The notes under the pieces were generated by a model. That model saw only the letters and a list, made by a program, of their open reading frames with translations, was not told the DNA's origin and made no database searches. Of a stretch of DNA of 64,000 bases, positions 21,743 through 30,720 are shown in pieces. Each line of letters starts with the position of its first letter. Position 1 is the first letter of the stretch. Both the position numbers and the translations under genes were made by a program. Origin of the DNA: Loktanella sp. (GTDB lineage: Bacteria; Pseudomonadota; Alphaproteobacteria; Rhodobacterales; Rhodobacteraceae); contig JAFPBO010000022.1 of NCBI GenBank assembly GCA_017390475.1, forward strand, positions 1 through 64,000, given 5' to 3'.

Positions 21743-22891
21743 TTAACTCTTCATCGAGTCCCAGAAGGATTTGACACTGTCAAAGAAACTGGACCCTTGT
21801 GGGTTGTTGTCTTCGCTTAGCCTGTCGAATTCTTTCAGGATTTCGCGCTGTCTGGCCGTCAGTTTGACCGGAGTTTCCACAGCCAGTTCGATCATCATAT
21901 CGCCGCTGGCACCGCCGCGCAGTGCAGGCATACCTTTGCCCCGCAGGCGCATCTGACGACCGGATTGCGACCCTTCGGGGACTTTGACGCGGCTGCGGCC
22001 ACCGTCGATGGTGGGCACCTCGATCTCGCCGCCAAGGGCAGCTTTTGCGATCGATACCGGCACGCGACAATATAGGTTCAGACCTTCACGTTCAAACAGC
22101 GGATGGCTGTTCACCTCGATAAAGATATAAAGATCGCCGGGTGGGCCACCGCGCACACCAGCCTCGCCTTCACCGCTCAAGCGGATGCGGGTCCCGGTTT
22201 CAACACCAGCGGGGATGTTCACCGAAAGAGATTTTTCCTTCTCGACGCGACCAGCCCCATGGCAGACCTTGCAAGGGTTCTTGACGATCTGCCCCATGCC
22301 ATTACAGGTCGGGCAGGTCCGTTCAACGGTGAAGAAACCCTGTTGTGCACGCACTTTGCCCATGCCGTTACAGGTCGGGCAGGTCTGTGGCTCTGACCCG
22401 CCTTCGGCCCCGCCGCCATGACAGGCACCGCAAGTGACGGCAGTGGTGACGATGATCGTCTTTTGCAGCCCGGCATAAGCGTCTTCAAGGTTGATGCGCA
22501 GGTTATAGCGCAGGTCGCTGCCGCGTTGTGCACCACCGCGTCGGCCGCCACCGCGCCCACCCATGAAATCGCCGAACAGGTCGTCGAACACATCGGAAAA
22601 GGCACTGGCAAAGTCACCTTGTCCGCCGGCACCGGGGCGTGGGCCACCGCCGCCACCCATACCATTTTCAAAAGCTGCATGACCATAACGGTCATAGGCT
22701 GCTTTTTTATTGGGATCCTTCAAAACCTCATAGGCTTCGTTGGCTTCCTTGAACTGCGCTTCGGCCTTGGGGTTGTCGGCGTTGCGGTCAGGGTGCAATT
22801 CCTTGGCCTTCTGACGATAGGCCTTTTTGATGGCATCGGCATCCGCCCCTTTGGCGATCCCCAGCACATCGTAATAGTCACGTTTAGCCAT
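21743..22891 (-). CDS. dnaJ: Chaperone DnaJ (Hsp40)
   Basis: DnaJ stimulates the DnaK ATPase and hands over unfolded proteins. The 382-residue protein has the J domain with HPD (LHPDRNAD), a Gly-rich linker, four CxxCxGxG zinc-binding repeats ([32 protein letters not shown]) and the C-terminal substrate-binding part. The start [11 protein letters not shown] at 22891 fits the family; an ATG six bases upstream is also possible. It follows dnaK, with a terminator-like hairpin in between. Confidence 0.97.
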   Translation of the reverse strand: MAKRDYYDVLGIAKGADADAIKKAYRQKAKELHPDRNADNPKAEAQFKEANEAYEVLKDPNKKAAYDRYGHAAFENGMGGGGGPRPGAGGQGDFASAFSDVFDDLFGDFMGGRGGGRRGGAQRGSDLRYNLRINLEDAYAGLQKTIIVTTAVTCGACHGGGAEGGSEPQTCPTCNGMGKVRAQQGFFTVERTCPTCNGMGQIVKNPCKVCHGAGRVEKEKSLSVNIPAGVETGTRIRLSGEGEAGVRGGPPGDLYIFIEVNSHPLFEREGLNLYCRVPVSIAKAALGGEIEVPTIDGGRSRVKVPEGSQSGRQMRLRGKGMPALRGGASGDMMIELAVETPVKLTARQREILKEFDRLSEDNNPQGSSFFDSVKSFWDSMKS

Positions 22892-22915
22892 GATCATTTT
22901 TCCCTTTGGGAATGG

Positions 22916-22943
22916 AAAAGACCGGCCCGGTGTGGGGCCGGTC
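22916..22943 (-). terminator. Terminator-like hairpin between dnaK and dnaJ
   Basis: On the minus strand a perfect 9-base stem GACCGGCCC/GGGCCGGTC is followed by TTTT, right after the dnaK stop and before the dnaJ start. It probably makes dnaJ expression lower than dnaK by partial termination. Confidence 0.7.
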
Positions 22944-22963
22944 CATTTCCTGCGGACGCTGCT

Positions 22964-24868
22964 TTAGTTGCGGCGCTTGTCGTCATCCAGATCTTCGAAA
23001 TCGGCATCTAGAATGTCGTCATCCGCGGCAGGCGTATCGCGCTCTGCCTCGCCGGATTCCTCTTGGCTGGCCTTGTAGATGGCTTCACCCAGTTTCATTG
23101 CCGCTTCGGTCACGTTTTGTACGCCGGATTTGATCTTGGCGGCGTTGTCGCCTTCCAACTCGTCTTTCAGAGCGGCGATGGCCAGTTCGATCGCCTCGAT
23201 CGTGGTGGGGTCGACCTTGTCGGAATGTTCTTCCATCGATTTTTCAGTCGAATGGATCAGGCTTTCTGCCTGGTTTTTCGCTTCAACCAATTCGCGGCGG
23301 GCTTTGTCAGCCTCTGCATTGGCTTCGGCGTCCTTGACCATGGCTTCGATATCGTCATCCGACAGGCCGCCAGAGGCCTGGATCGTGATCTTTTGTTCTT
23401 TACCGGTACCTTTGTCCTTGGCACCGACTTCAACGATGCCGTTGGCGTCGATGTCAAAGGTGACCTCGATCTGAGGCATGCCGCGTGGTGCCGGTGGGAT
23501 GTTTTCGAGGTTGAACTGGCCCAACATCTTGTTGTCGGCGGCCATTTCACGTTCACCCTGGAACACGCGCAAGGTCACTGCATTCTGGTTGTCTTCAGCG
23601 GTCGAGAAGACCTGAGATTTCTTCGTCGGGATCGTCGTGTTGCGGTCGATCAGGCGGGTGAAGACACCGCCGAGTGTTTCAATGCCCAGCGACAATGGCG
23701 TCACGTCCAGCAGGACCACATCCTTAACGTCACCCTGCAGAACACCGGCCTGAATGGCGGCACCCATGGCGACAACTTCATCCGGATTCACGCCCTGATG
23801 CGGTTCCTTGCCGAAGAATTTGGATACTTCTTCTTTGACCTTGGGCATGCGGGTCATACCGCCGACCAACACGACTTCGTCAATGTCGGATGTGGACAGG
23901 CCCGCATCCTTGATCGCGGCCTGGCAAGGCTTAAGCGATGCCTTGATCAGATCGCCAACAAGGCTTTCCAGCTTGGCGCGGGTCAGTTTCATGACCATAT
24001 GCAAAGGCTGACCGTTCGACCCCATCGAGATGAATGGCTGGTTGATTTCTGTGCTGGAAGACGAGGACAATTCGATCTTGGCCTTTTCAGCCGCTTCTTT
24101 CAGCCGCTGCAGCGCCATCTTGTCCTTGGTCAGATCGACCGAGTTTTCTTTTTTGAATTCGTCGGCAAGGTAGTTGACGATCCGCATGTCGAAATCTTCA
24201 CCACCAAGGAATGTGTCACCATTGGTCGATTTCACCTCGAACAGGCCGTCGTCGATTTCCAGAATGGTCACATCGAAAGTACCGCCGCCAAGGTCATAGA
24301 CCGCGATGGTTTTGCTTTCTTTCTTGTCCAGACCATAGGCCAGCGCTGCGGCGGTCGGTTCGTTGATGATGCGCAGCACTTCCAACCCGGCGATCTTGCC
24401 GGCGTCTTTGGTGGCCTGACGCTGTGCGTCGTTGAAATAGGCAGGTACGGTGATGACGGCTTGCGTCACTTCTTCGCCAAGATAGCTTTCGGCGGTTTCT
24501 TTCATCTTGCCAAGAATGAAGGCAGAGATCTGGCTGGGCGAATATTTTTCGCCACGCGCCTGCACCCATGCATCGCCATTGCCACCATCGACGACGGTGA
24601 AGGGCATGTTCTTCTTGTCTTTGGCAAGGTCGCTATCGTCAAAACGGCGCCCGATCAGGCGCTTGACGGCGAAAATCGTGTTTTCTGGGTTGGTCACTGC
24701 CTGACGCTTGGCTGGTTGGCCGACAAGACGTTCGTCATCAGTGAATGCAACGATAGACGGCGTTGTGCGCGCGCCTTCGGCGTTTTCGATCACGCGGGGT
24801 TTCGACCCGTCCATGATCGCAATACAAGAGTTGGTCGTCCCAAGGTCGATACCAATTACTTTGGCCAT
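22964..24868 (-). CDS. dnaK: Chaperone DnaK (Hsp70)
   Basis: This 634-residue ATP-driven chaperone has the actin-like ATPase domain ([42 protein letters not shown]), the conserved linker [15 protein letters not shown], the peptide-binding domain and an acidic C-terminal tail. The start has an AGAGGG ribosome-binding site. A candidate heat-shock promoter lies about 110-140 bases upstream. It pairs with dnaJ downstream. Confidence 0.98.
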   Translation of the reverse strand: MAKVIGIDLGTTNSCIAIMDGSKPRVIENAEGARTTPSIVAFTDDERLVGQPAKRQAVTNPENTIFAVKRLIGRRFDDSDLAKDKKNMPFTVVDGGNGDAWVQARGEKYSPSQISAFILGKMKETAESYLGEEVTQAVITVPAYFNDAQRQATKDAGKIAGLEVLRIINEPTAAALAYGLDKKESKTIAVYDLGGGTFDVTILEIDDGLFEVKSTNGDTFLGGEDFDMRIVNYLADEFKKENSVDLTKDKMALQRLKEAAEKAKIELSSSSSTEINQPFISMGSNGQPLHMVMKLTRAKLESLVGDLIKASLKPCQAAIKDAGLSTSDIDEVVLVGGMTRMPKVKEEVSKFFGKEPHQGVNPDEVVAMGAAIQAGVLQGDVKDVVLLDVTPLSLGIETLGGVFTRLIDRNTTIPTKKSQVFSTAEDNQNAVTLRVFQGEREMAADNKMLGQFNLENIPPAPRGMPQIEVTFDIDANGIVEVGAKDKGTGKEQKITIQASGGLSDDDIEAMVKDAEANAEADKARRELVEAKNQAESLIHSTEKSMEEHSDKVDPTTIEAIELAIAALKDELEGDNAAKIKSGVQNVTEAAMKLGEAIYKASQEESGEAERDTPAADDDILDADFEDLDDDKRRN

Positions 24869-24979
24869 TTTTCAAATCCCTCTACTTTAGGCGGTTTGAG
24901 CAGCGCGAACCCGTTTCGGCACCCGCGCCAAGTTTCATCATGCTATCGGACCGTCAGGCCCGATCAGCGATCCACGAGT

Positions 24980-25009
24980 ATATAGGGGTGGCAAATGCTG
25001 GCTGCAACC
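24980..25009 (-). promoter_or_regulatory. Candidate RpoH (heat-shock) promoter of dnaK
   Basis: On the minus strand a GGTTGCA element is followed 14 bases later by CCCCTATAT, resembling the alphaproteobacterial sigma-32 pattern (CTTG, then CC-ATAT). It is the only such match noticed upstream of dnaK. By eye only. Confidence 0.35.
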
Positions 25010-25082
25010 GCCAGCACCGGCGCAAAACACACAAATCAGCCAGTTTTTTCTGATCAGAGGCATCCTGCCGTCGAGAAACAGG

Positions 25083-25101
25083 GCAGACCTGATCGGTCTG
25101 C
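25083..25101 (-). terminator. Hairpin after the ABC permease gene
   Basis: A perfect 7-base stem GCAGACC/GGTCTGC with a 5-base loop begins four bases past the permease stop. On the minus strand it is followed by CCTGTTTC, a weak T-tract. Confidence 0.45.
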
Positions 25102-25104
25102 GGG

Positions 25105-25926
25105 CTATCTGCCAGCAAACCAGCTGACCGATACGTTTTTGCGGCTGTAGAATTCGCCCATCAGGCCGATCATCACCAGCGCGATCGAGACATAGATCGG
25201 ATAGTTGACCGAGGTCACATGCGGCGTATAGTGCAGAAAAACGAATCCGCGCGTTTGGTCGATGATGTGAAACAGCGGGTTCCAGTCAAAGATCGCCACC
25301 ATCGAGGCCGGCAGAGCATTGACGACGAACATTTTGCCAGATGCGATCATGTTCACCCGGATATACATCGTGCGCAGCAGGCCCGCCACGTCAGGGATCC
25401 ACGGATTCAGCGCCAGAAACACCATCCCGACGGCAACGCCGGAAAACCAGGCCATCAGTACCATACCCATGGCACCGATCGGGTCATGGATCGTGATCGG
25501 CGTGAATGCGATGTGATAGATCGACAGGATGATCGCTATCGTCAGGACCTGTTCATACAGCGCTGAAACCGCCGCTGCGGTGATCGCAACGATTGTATTC
25601 ATCGGCGCATGCATCATCATCGCACCCACCGGGCTGGCCCCGCCAGCCACCGCCGAGACGGTCTTGACATGGGTCATGAACATGAAAATGCCTGACATGA
25701 TATAAAGCAGGAAATCGCCACGGATCGGCGATGACCGAACCCCGATCAGCATGAACATCGCCATGAACACCAAAATCATGATCAGACTTTGCAGCATCGT
25801 CATGATCAGACCGAACAAGGCATTGCGGTGACCGCTGCGCAGATTGCGCACGATGGAATGATACGTCACCTCGGCCATGCCGAAAAACGTACGTGCCTTA
25901 CTGCGGGAATAAGAGGCGCGAAACAT
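25105..25926 (-). CDS. ABC-2 type polysaccharide export permease (KpsM-like)
   Basis: This 273-residue inner-membrane protein has about six membrane segments and the pattern of capsule/O-antigen export permeases: an amphipathic start, then LFGLIMTMLQSLIMILVFMAM, a central helix-rich core and the end WNPLFHIIDQTRGF with a following periplasmic part. Such permeases work with a KpsT-like ATPase; none is encoded next to it or anywhere in this window. The gene is divergent from the glycan locus that starts with cysQ 115 bases away, so it may export the glycan made there. That is inference from position. Confidence 0.8.
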   Translation of the reverse strand: MFRASYSRSKARTFFGMAEVTYHSIVRNLRSGHRNALFGLIMTMLQSLIMILVFMAMFMLIGVRSSPIRGDFLLYIMSGIFMFMTHVKTVSAVAGGASPVGAMMMHAPMNTIVAITAAAVSALYEQVLTIAIILSIYHIAFTPITIHDPIGAMGMVLMAWFSGVAVGMVFLALNPWIPDVAGLLRTMYIRVNMIASGKMFVVNALPASMVAIFDWNPLFHIIDQTRGFVFLHYTPHVTSVNYPIYVSIALVMIGLMGEFYSRKNVSVSWFAGR

Positions 25927-26040
25927 GCAGAACCTTTACAACAAACGCGGTGGCATCACCTTTAATGGATCAAACCTTGCTGGACAGCGAATAGCAAATC
26001 ATAACGCGGGGAACACGTCACTTCAATGGAAGGCCATGCA

Positions 26041-26838
26041 ATGGATTTTGAACGATTGACCACGGTCATGCGCACCGCAGCCCTGCACGCCGGTGATGCG
26101 ATCATGCAGGTCTACGCAGCTGACGATTTCGATGTGCGCGCAAAAAGCGACAATAGCCCCGTCACCGCCGCAGACGAGGCCGCCGATGCCGTGATCAGCG
26201 CCGCCTTGCGGGCGGCCTTTCCTGATGTCGCGCTGGTAACCGAGGAGCAGGCGGCATCGCATGATGTGCAGGCCAGCAGCTTTTTTATCGTCGATCCATT
26301 GGATGGCACCAAGGAATTCGTCCAGCGCCGCGGCGATTTTACGGTGAATATCGCCTATGTCGTCGACGGTGTCCCGCTGCGTGGCATCGTCTATGCCCCA
26401 GCGCGCGACCGCTTGTTTTACACCGATGCTGCTGGCCAATCGGTCGAAGAAGCCGGACCATTTGCCAAGGATGTCATCGGCGAGGTCAAGGCCATTTCGG
26501 TGTCGCAGCCGGATAATGCGGCACTGATGGTTGTAGCGTCCAAATCCCACCGTGATCAGGCGACAGATGATTATATCAGGAAATATCAGGTCCGTGATAT
26601 GACCAGCGCTGGTTCATCGTTGAAATTCTGTCTGGTGGCGACTGGCGAGGCTGATCTTTACCCGCGCCTTGGTCGGACCATGGAATGGGACACTGCCGCA
26701 GGTCATGCCGTGCTGGCCGGGGCTGGCGGACGGGTTGTGCGGTTTGATACGCATGAGCCCCTGACATATGGGAAACCCGGCTATGATAACCCGTTCTTTA
26801 TTGCCGCAGCCCCCGGCGTTGTTTTGGAGTTCGCGTGA
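26041..26838 (+). CDS. cysQ: 3'(2'),5'-bisphosphate nucleotidase CysQ
   Basis: CysQ removes the 3'-phosphate of PAP, the by-product of every PAPS-dependent sulfate transfer, and can also limit PAPS. The 265-residue protein belongs to the inositol monophosphatase fold, with the metal motif VDPLDGTKEF and the second motif EWDTAAGHAVL. The start at 26041 is supported by GGAAGG seven bases upstream. It opens a seven-gene run whose last gene is a sulfotransferase, so its presence here makes chemical sense. Its stop overlaps kdsB. Confidence 0.92.
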   Translation: MDFERLTTVMRTAALHAGDAIMQVYAADDFDVRAKSDNSPVTAADEAADAVISAALRAAFPDVALVTEEQAASHDVQASSFFIVDPLDGTKEFVQRRGDFTVNIAYVVDGVPLRGIVYAPARDRLFYTDAAGQSVEEAGPFAKDVIGEVKAISVSQPDNAALMVVASKSHRDQATDDYIRKYQVRDMTSAGSSLKFCLVATGEADLYPRLGRTMEWDTAAGHAVLAGAGGRVVRFDTHEPLTYGKPGYDNPFFIAAAPGVVLEFA

Positions 26839-27638
26839 TGTCTGTCCTCATTGTTATTCCCGCGCGCTATGCATCCACCCGGTATCCGGGCAAACCGCTG
26901 GTGGCACTGACCGGGGCGACAGGCGTGGCCAAAAGCCTGATCCAACGTTCCTGGGAAACCGCCATGGCGGTGGATGGTGTGGATAGGGTCGTGGTGGCAA
27001 CGGATGATGACCGGATCGCCGCCGCCGCCACGGATTTCGGCGCAGAGGTGGTGATGACCGCAACAACCTGCGCCAATGGCACCGAAAGGTGTGCCGAAGC
27101 CTTGGACCATGTGGGCGTCGATTATGACATCATCGTCAACCTGCAAGGTGATGCGCCACTGACACCGGCCTGGTTTATCAGCGATCTGGTGGCAGGACTG
27201 CGCGCCAATCCGCAGGCCGACGTCGCGACTCCGGTGCTGCGTACTCGGGGGCAGATGCTGAATGCCTTGCTGCAAGACCGGCTGGAAGGGCGGGTTGGTG
27301 GCACGACCGCGGTCTTCGGTGCGGATCAGAATGCACTGTATTTCTCGAAAGAGGTGATTCCTTTTACCGGGCGTAGCTATGGTGCGACTGACATGACTCC
27401 CGTTTTCCATCACGTCGGTGTTTATGCATACCGGCCTGATGCCCTGCGCGCCTACCCAGGCTGGGCGCAAGGCGCGTTGGAGCAATTGGAGGGGTTGGAA
27501 CAACTCCGTTTTCTTGAACGTGGCGTGCCCATGCTATGTGTCGAGGTCACCGCTGAAGGACGCGAATTCTGGGAACTGAACAATCCGGCCGACGTCGCGC
27601 GGATAGAAACCATGTTACACAATATGGGGCAGCCTTAG
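26838..27638 (+). CDS. kdsB: 3-deoxy-manno-octulosonate cytidylyltransferase (CMP-Kdo synthetase)
   Basis: KdsB activates Kdo to CMP-Kdo, the donor for lipid A core and for the Kdo linker or backbone of some capsules. The 266-residue protein shows the nucleotide-binding start IVIPARYASTRYPGKPL, VDRVVVATDD and NLQGDAPL (usually NVQGDEP, here with Ala instead of Glu). The ATG shares one base with the cysQ stop (TGATG). This A-for-E change and its linkage to glycan rather than core-LPS genes raise the possibility of a related NulO-type CMP-sugar synthetase, but KdsB remains the best call. Confidence 0.85.
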   Translation: MSVLIVIPARYASTRYPGKPLVALTGATGVAKSLIQRSWETAMAVDGVDRVVVATDDDRIAAAATDFGAEVVMTATTCANGTERCAEALDHVGVDYDIIVNLQGDAPLTPAWFISDLVAGLRANPQADVATPVLRTRGQMLNALLQDRLEGRVGGTTAVFGADQNALYFSKEVIPFTGRSYGATDMTPVFHHVGVYAYRPDALRAYPGWAQGALEQLEGLEQLRFLERGVPMLCVEVTAEGREFWELNNPADVARIETMLHNMGQP

Positions 27639-27735
27639 CCTGATCGACCGGTGTTTGCTCAAAAGTTGTCTTAATCTGGCCTTTTTGGCCCATTAGGGAA
27701 TGATCAAACGTGAACAAGCCAGATTGGGCATCGAA

Positions 27736-28629
27736 ATGAAACGCAGAGTCACCAAAGCAATTTTTCCGGTTGCGGGTATGGGCACACGATTCTTGCCGGC
27801 AACAAAGTCTGTGCCGAAAGAGATCATGACTTTGGTAGACCGCCCCCTGATCCAGTATGCTATAGACGAGGCACGTGCGGCCGGGATCGAGGACTTTATT
27901 TTCGTCACCTCGCGTGGGAAATCCGCGCTGGAAGATTATTTCGACCATGCACCGGATCTGGAAAGTGCCTTGCGGAAGGCGGGCAAGACTGAGCTTTTGC
28001 AGGTTTTGCGTGATACCAATATGGACAGCGGCGCGATTGCCTATGTGCGTCAGCACAAGGCACTTGGTCTTGGTCATGCCGTGGCCTGTGCTGCCAAGTT
28101 GATCCATGATGAACCCTTTGCCGTGATCCTGCCGGATGATCTGGTCGCCGCAGAAAAACCCTGCCTGCAACAGATGGTCGAAGCATATCAGGACACCGGT
28201 GGCTGTATGGTCGCCACGATGGAAGTCACGCCGGCGCAGACATCGTCCTATGGTGTGCTGGATGTGGTCAGCCCGAACGAAAAGATTGTGCAGGTCAAAG
28301 GCATGGTTGAAAAACCAGCCGCAGGTACAGCACCATCCAATCTGGCGGTGATCGGACGGTATATTCTGACACCGCGCATTCTGCAAAATCTGACCAAGGT
28401 GGAACGCGGGGCCGGGGGGGAAATTCAGCTGACGGATGCGATTGCCTATGAAATGACCGAAGGGCGCGACGTTTTCGGGTATCGGTTTGACGGGCAGCGT
28501 TATGATTGCGGCTCAAAAGCCGGGTTCTTGCAGGCCACCGTGGCCTTTGCGCTGGCGCGCGACGATCTGCGGGACGAGCTTGCGGCGTTTCTAGACGAAA
28601 CGCACAGGATGCGGCACGCCGTACAATAA
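27736..28629 (+). CDS. galU: UTP-glucose-1-phosphate uridylyltransferase GalU
   Basis: GalU makes UDP-glucose from UTP and glucose-1-phosphate, feeding polysaccharide synthesis. The 297-residue protein starts with the family signature KRRVTKAIFPVAGMGTRFLPATK and has EIMTLVDRPLIQYAI, the VILPDDLV active-site strand and VEKP near residue 190. The ATG at 27736 gives the usual length; an upstream in-frame ATG at 27700 is possible but its ribosome-binding site is too close. It lies between kdsB and the glycosyltransferases. Confidence 0.95.
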   Translation: MKRRVTKAIFPVAGMGTRFLPATKSVPKEIMTLVDRPLIQYAIDEARAAGIEDFIFVTSRGKSALEDYFDHAPDLESALRKAGKTELLQVLRDTNMDSGAIAYVRQHKALGLGHAVACAAKLIHDEPFAVILPDDLVAAEKPCLQQMVEAYQDTGGCMVATMEVTPAQTSSYGVLDVVSPNEKIVQVKGMVEKPAAGTAPSNLAVIGRYILTPRILQNLTKVERGAGGEIQLTDAIAYEMTEGRDVFGYRFDGQRYDCGSKAGFLQATVAFALARDDLRDELAAFLDETHRMRHAVQ

Positions 28630-28656
28630 ATGTGGTGCTGGGTCTGACCTGTGCTC

Positions 28657-29670
28657 ATGGGTAAATACTGGATGGCGTATCGCATGCGCTGGAAGCGACG
28701 GCGGTTTCTATACCGGGTCTGGCGCAAACGGCGCCAGATCACGCTGCTGCATGACCGGACCCGTCAGATCGACGCGACCATGGTGTTGTGTTTCGCCACG
28801 GTACGCAATGAGATGGCGCGACTGCCGTTCTTTCTGGATTACTACCGCATGCTTGGCGTTGGCCATTTTCTGATTGTGGACAATGCCAGCGACGATGGCA
28901 CGACGGATTTTCTGGCCGGACAACCCGACGTATCGTTGTGGACGACGCCGCACAGCTATCGGCTGTCGCGGTTCGGGATGGATTGGCTGGGCTGGCTGCT
29001 CTGGCAATATGGGCATGGCCACTGGTGCCTGACCGTTGATGCCGATGAATTGCTGACCTATCCGCATGCCGACAGTCGTAGCCTGACTGATCTGACCCAG
29101 CATCTGGACCAGCAGGGCGTGGCCTCATTCGGTGCAATCATGCTGGAAATGTATCCCAAGGGCCCGATCGCGCAGGTCCACCATGATCCGGGCACCGACC
29201 CGTTGCAGAGTCTGTGCTGGTTCGACGCTGCGAATTACCGCGAGCGGGTGCATCCGGTTTACCAGAATCTCTGGGTGCAGGGCGGCGTGCGGGACCGGGT
29301 GTTTTTTGCTGATCAACCGCAGCGCGCCCCGACGCTGAGCAAGGTGCCACTTGTCCGTTGGCAGTGGCGGCATGTTTATGTCAGTTCGACCCACCAGATG
29401 CTGCCGCGCCGGTTGAACCATGTGTTTGATCGCCAGCACGACCAACGCGTCACCGGCGTGTTGCTGCACACCAAATTTCTTCCCGATATCATGCCGAAAT
29501 CGGCCGAGGAAATCAGCCGCCGCCAGCATTTTGAAAACAGCGATCTTTACACGGCCTATCATCAGACACTGGCCAAGGGGCCTGATCTGTGGTGCGATAC
29601 ATCTTGCCGCTATAAAGGCTGGGCGCAATTGACGGCGCTGGGCCTGATGTCCAGAGGCGATTGGGTTTGA
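28657..29670 (+). CDS. Glycosyltransferase family 2-type protein (copy 1 of a tandem pair)
   Basis: This protein of about 337 residues has the compact GT2-like pattern of the Glyco_tranf_2_4 group: FATVRNEMARLPFFLDYYR, LIVDNASDDGT and the metal-binding DxD-type motif LTVDADELLTYP. It is strongly similar over its whole length to the next gene (shared FxDYYRxLGVxHFLxVDNxSDDG, MYPKGP, VYVSSTH, LGLMS-GxW), so the two come from a tandem duplication. The start is uncertain: GTG 28651, ATG 28657 and ATG 28672 are all in frame and none has a good ribosome-binding site. The sugar donor and acceptor are unknown. Confidence 0.8.
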   Translation: MGKYWMAYRMRWKRRRFLYRVWRKRRQITLLHDRTRQIDATMVLCFATVRNEMARLPFFLDYYRMLGVGHFLIVDNASDDGTTDFLAGQPDVSLWTTPHSYRLSRFGMDWLGWLLWQYGHGHWCLTVDADELLTYPHADSRSLTDLTQHLDQQGVASFGAIMLEMYPKGPIAQVHHDPGTDPLQSLCWFDAANYRERVHPVYQNLWVQGGVRDRVFFADQPQRAPTLSKVPLVRWQWRHVYVSSTHQMLPRRLNHVFDRQHDQRVTGVLLHTKFLPDIMPKSAEEISRRQHFENSDLYTAYHQTLAKGPDLWCDTSCRYKGWAQLTALGLMSRGDWV

Positions 29671-29709
29671 GATGAGTGTGGTTACAGGTTTCGGCAGGGC
29701 AGCAGCAGT

Positions 29710-30720
29710 TTGGGGATTCTGACATCATATCAGTTGCGCTGGGAACGCAAGAAGTGGCGGCTGCGCGCACTGATGAAGGCGCGCGAATTGAAGGCCGTGC
29801 AGGATCGCACCGGTCAGATCGGCCCCGATGCGATCCTGTTGTTTTGTACCTTCCGCAACGAAGATCAGCGCCTGCCGTATTTCCTGCAATATTACCGCGA
29901 CCTTGGCGTGGATCACTTTCTGATGGTCGACAATGACAGCGATGATGGCGGGCAGGAATATCTGGCAGATCAGCCTGATGTATCATTGTGGCATACCAGT
30001 GCGGGCTATGGTGCCGCCCGGTTTGGCGTTGACTGGCTGACCTACCTGCAAGGCAAATATGCGCATAACCATTGGGCGCTGACCGTGGATGTGGATGAAT
30101 TTCTGGTCTATCCATTCTGCGACACCCGCCCGATCCGTGCCTTGGCCGATTGGCTGAATGCGTCAGAGGTCCGGTCATTCGGGGCGATGTTGCTGGATAT
30201 GTATCCCAAGGGTCCGGTTAGTGCCCAGCCTTATCAGCGCGGTGATGATCCGTTCCAGATTGCTAGCTGGTTCGATGCTGGAAATTACATCATGTCGCGC
30301 AATGATCTGTTGCGAAATCTGTGGATTCAGGGTGGCCCGCGCGCACGGATGTTTTTTGCCGACCGCCCACGGCAGGCCCCGGCGCTGAACAAGATCCCGT
30401 TGGTGAAATGGCAGCGGCCCTATGTCTATGTCAGTTCGACCCATATGGTGCTGCCGCGCGGGCTGAATCTGGTTTATGACCAGCAGGGCGGCGAAAAAAC
30501 CTCTGGCGTGTTGCTGCATGCCAAGTTCATCGACACATTCTCTGCCCGCGCGTCGGAAGAGGCGGCGCGGGCCGAACATTATGCCAAAGGTCTCGAATAC
30601 AAATCCTATGCGGCGCATCATGACGAGGATCCGGATTTCTGGTGCAATTGGAGCGAGCACTACATCAACTGGCGCCAGCTCGAAGTGCTGGGCCTGATGT
30701 CAAAGGGGAACTGGGCATGA
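29710..30720 (+). CDS. Glycosyltransferase family 2-type protein (copy 2 of a tandem pair)
   Basis: This 336-residue paralogue of the preceding gene keeps the same motifs: FCTFRNEDQRLPYFLQYYR, VDNDSDDGG and LTVDVDEFLVYP. It lies in the same frame 39 bases downstream, and no ATG is available between the upstream stop and the conserved start. TTG at 29710 with a GGCAGGG stretch before it is the best start. Its stop overlaps the next gene (ATGA). Divergence between the copies suggests two different linkages rather than dosage. Confidence 0.8.
   Translation: MGILTSYQLRWERKKWRLRALMKARELKAVQDRTGQIGPDAILLFCTFRNEDQRLPYFLQYYRDLGVDHFLMVDNDSDDGGQEYLADQPDVSLWHTSAGYGAARFGVDWLTYLQGKYAHNHWALTVDVDEFLVYPFCDTRPIRALADWLNASEVRSFGAMLLDMYPKGPVSAQPYQRGDDPFQIASWFDAGNYIMSRNDLLRNLWIQGGPRARMFFADRPRQAPALNKIPLVKWQRPYVYVSSTHMVLPRGLNLVYDQQGGEKTSGVLLHAKFIDTFSARASEEAARAEHYAKGLEYKSYAAHHDEDPDFWCNWSEHYINWRQLEVLGLMSKGNWA

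Noticed and set aside
23063..24985. A 640-codon plus-strand frame opposite dnaK
   Set aside because: Long frames antisense to dnaK are a well-known artefact; no start signal or domain is seen.
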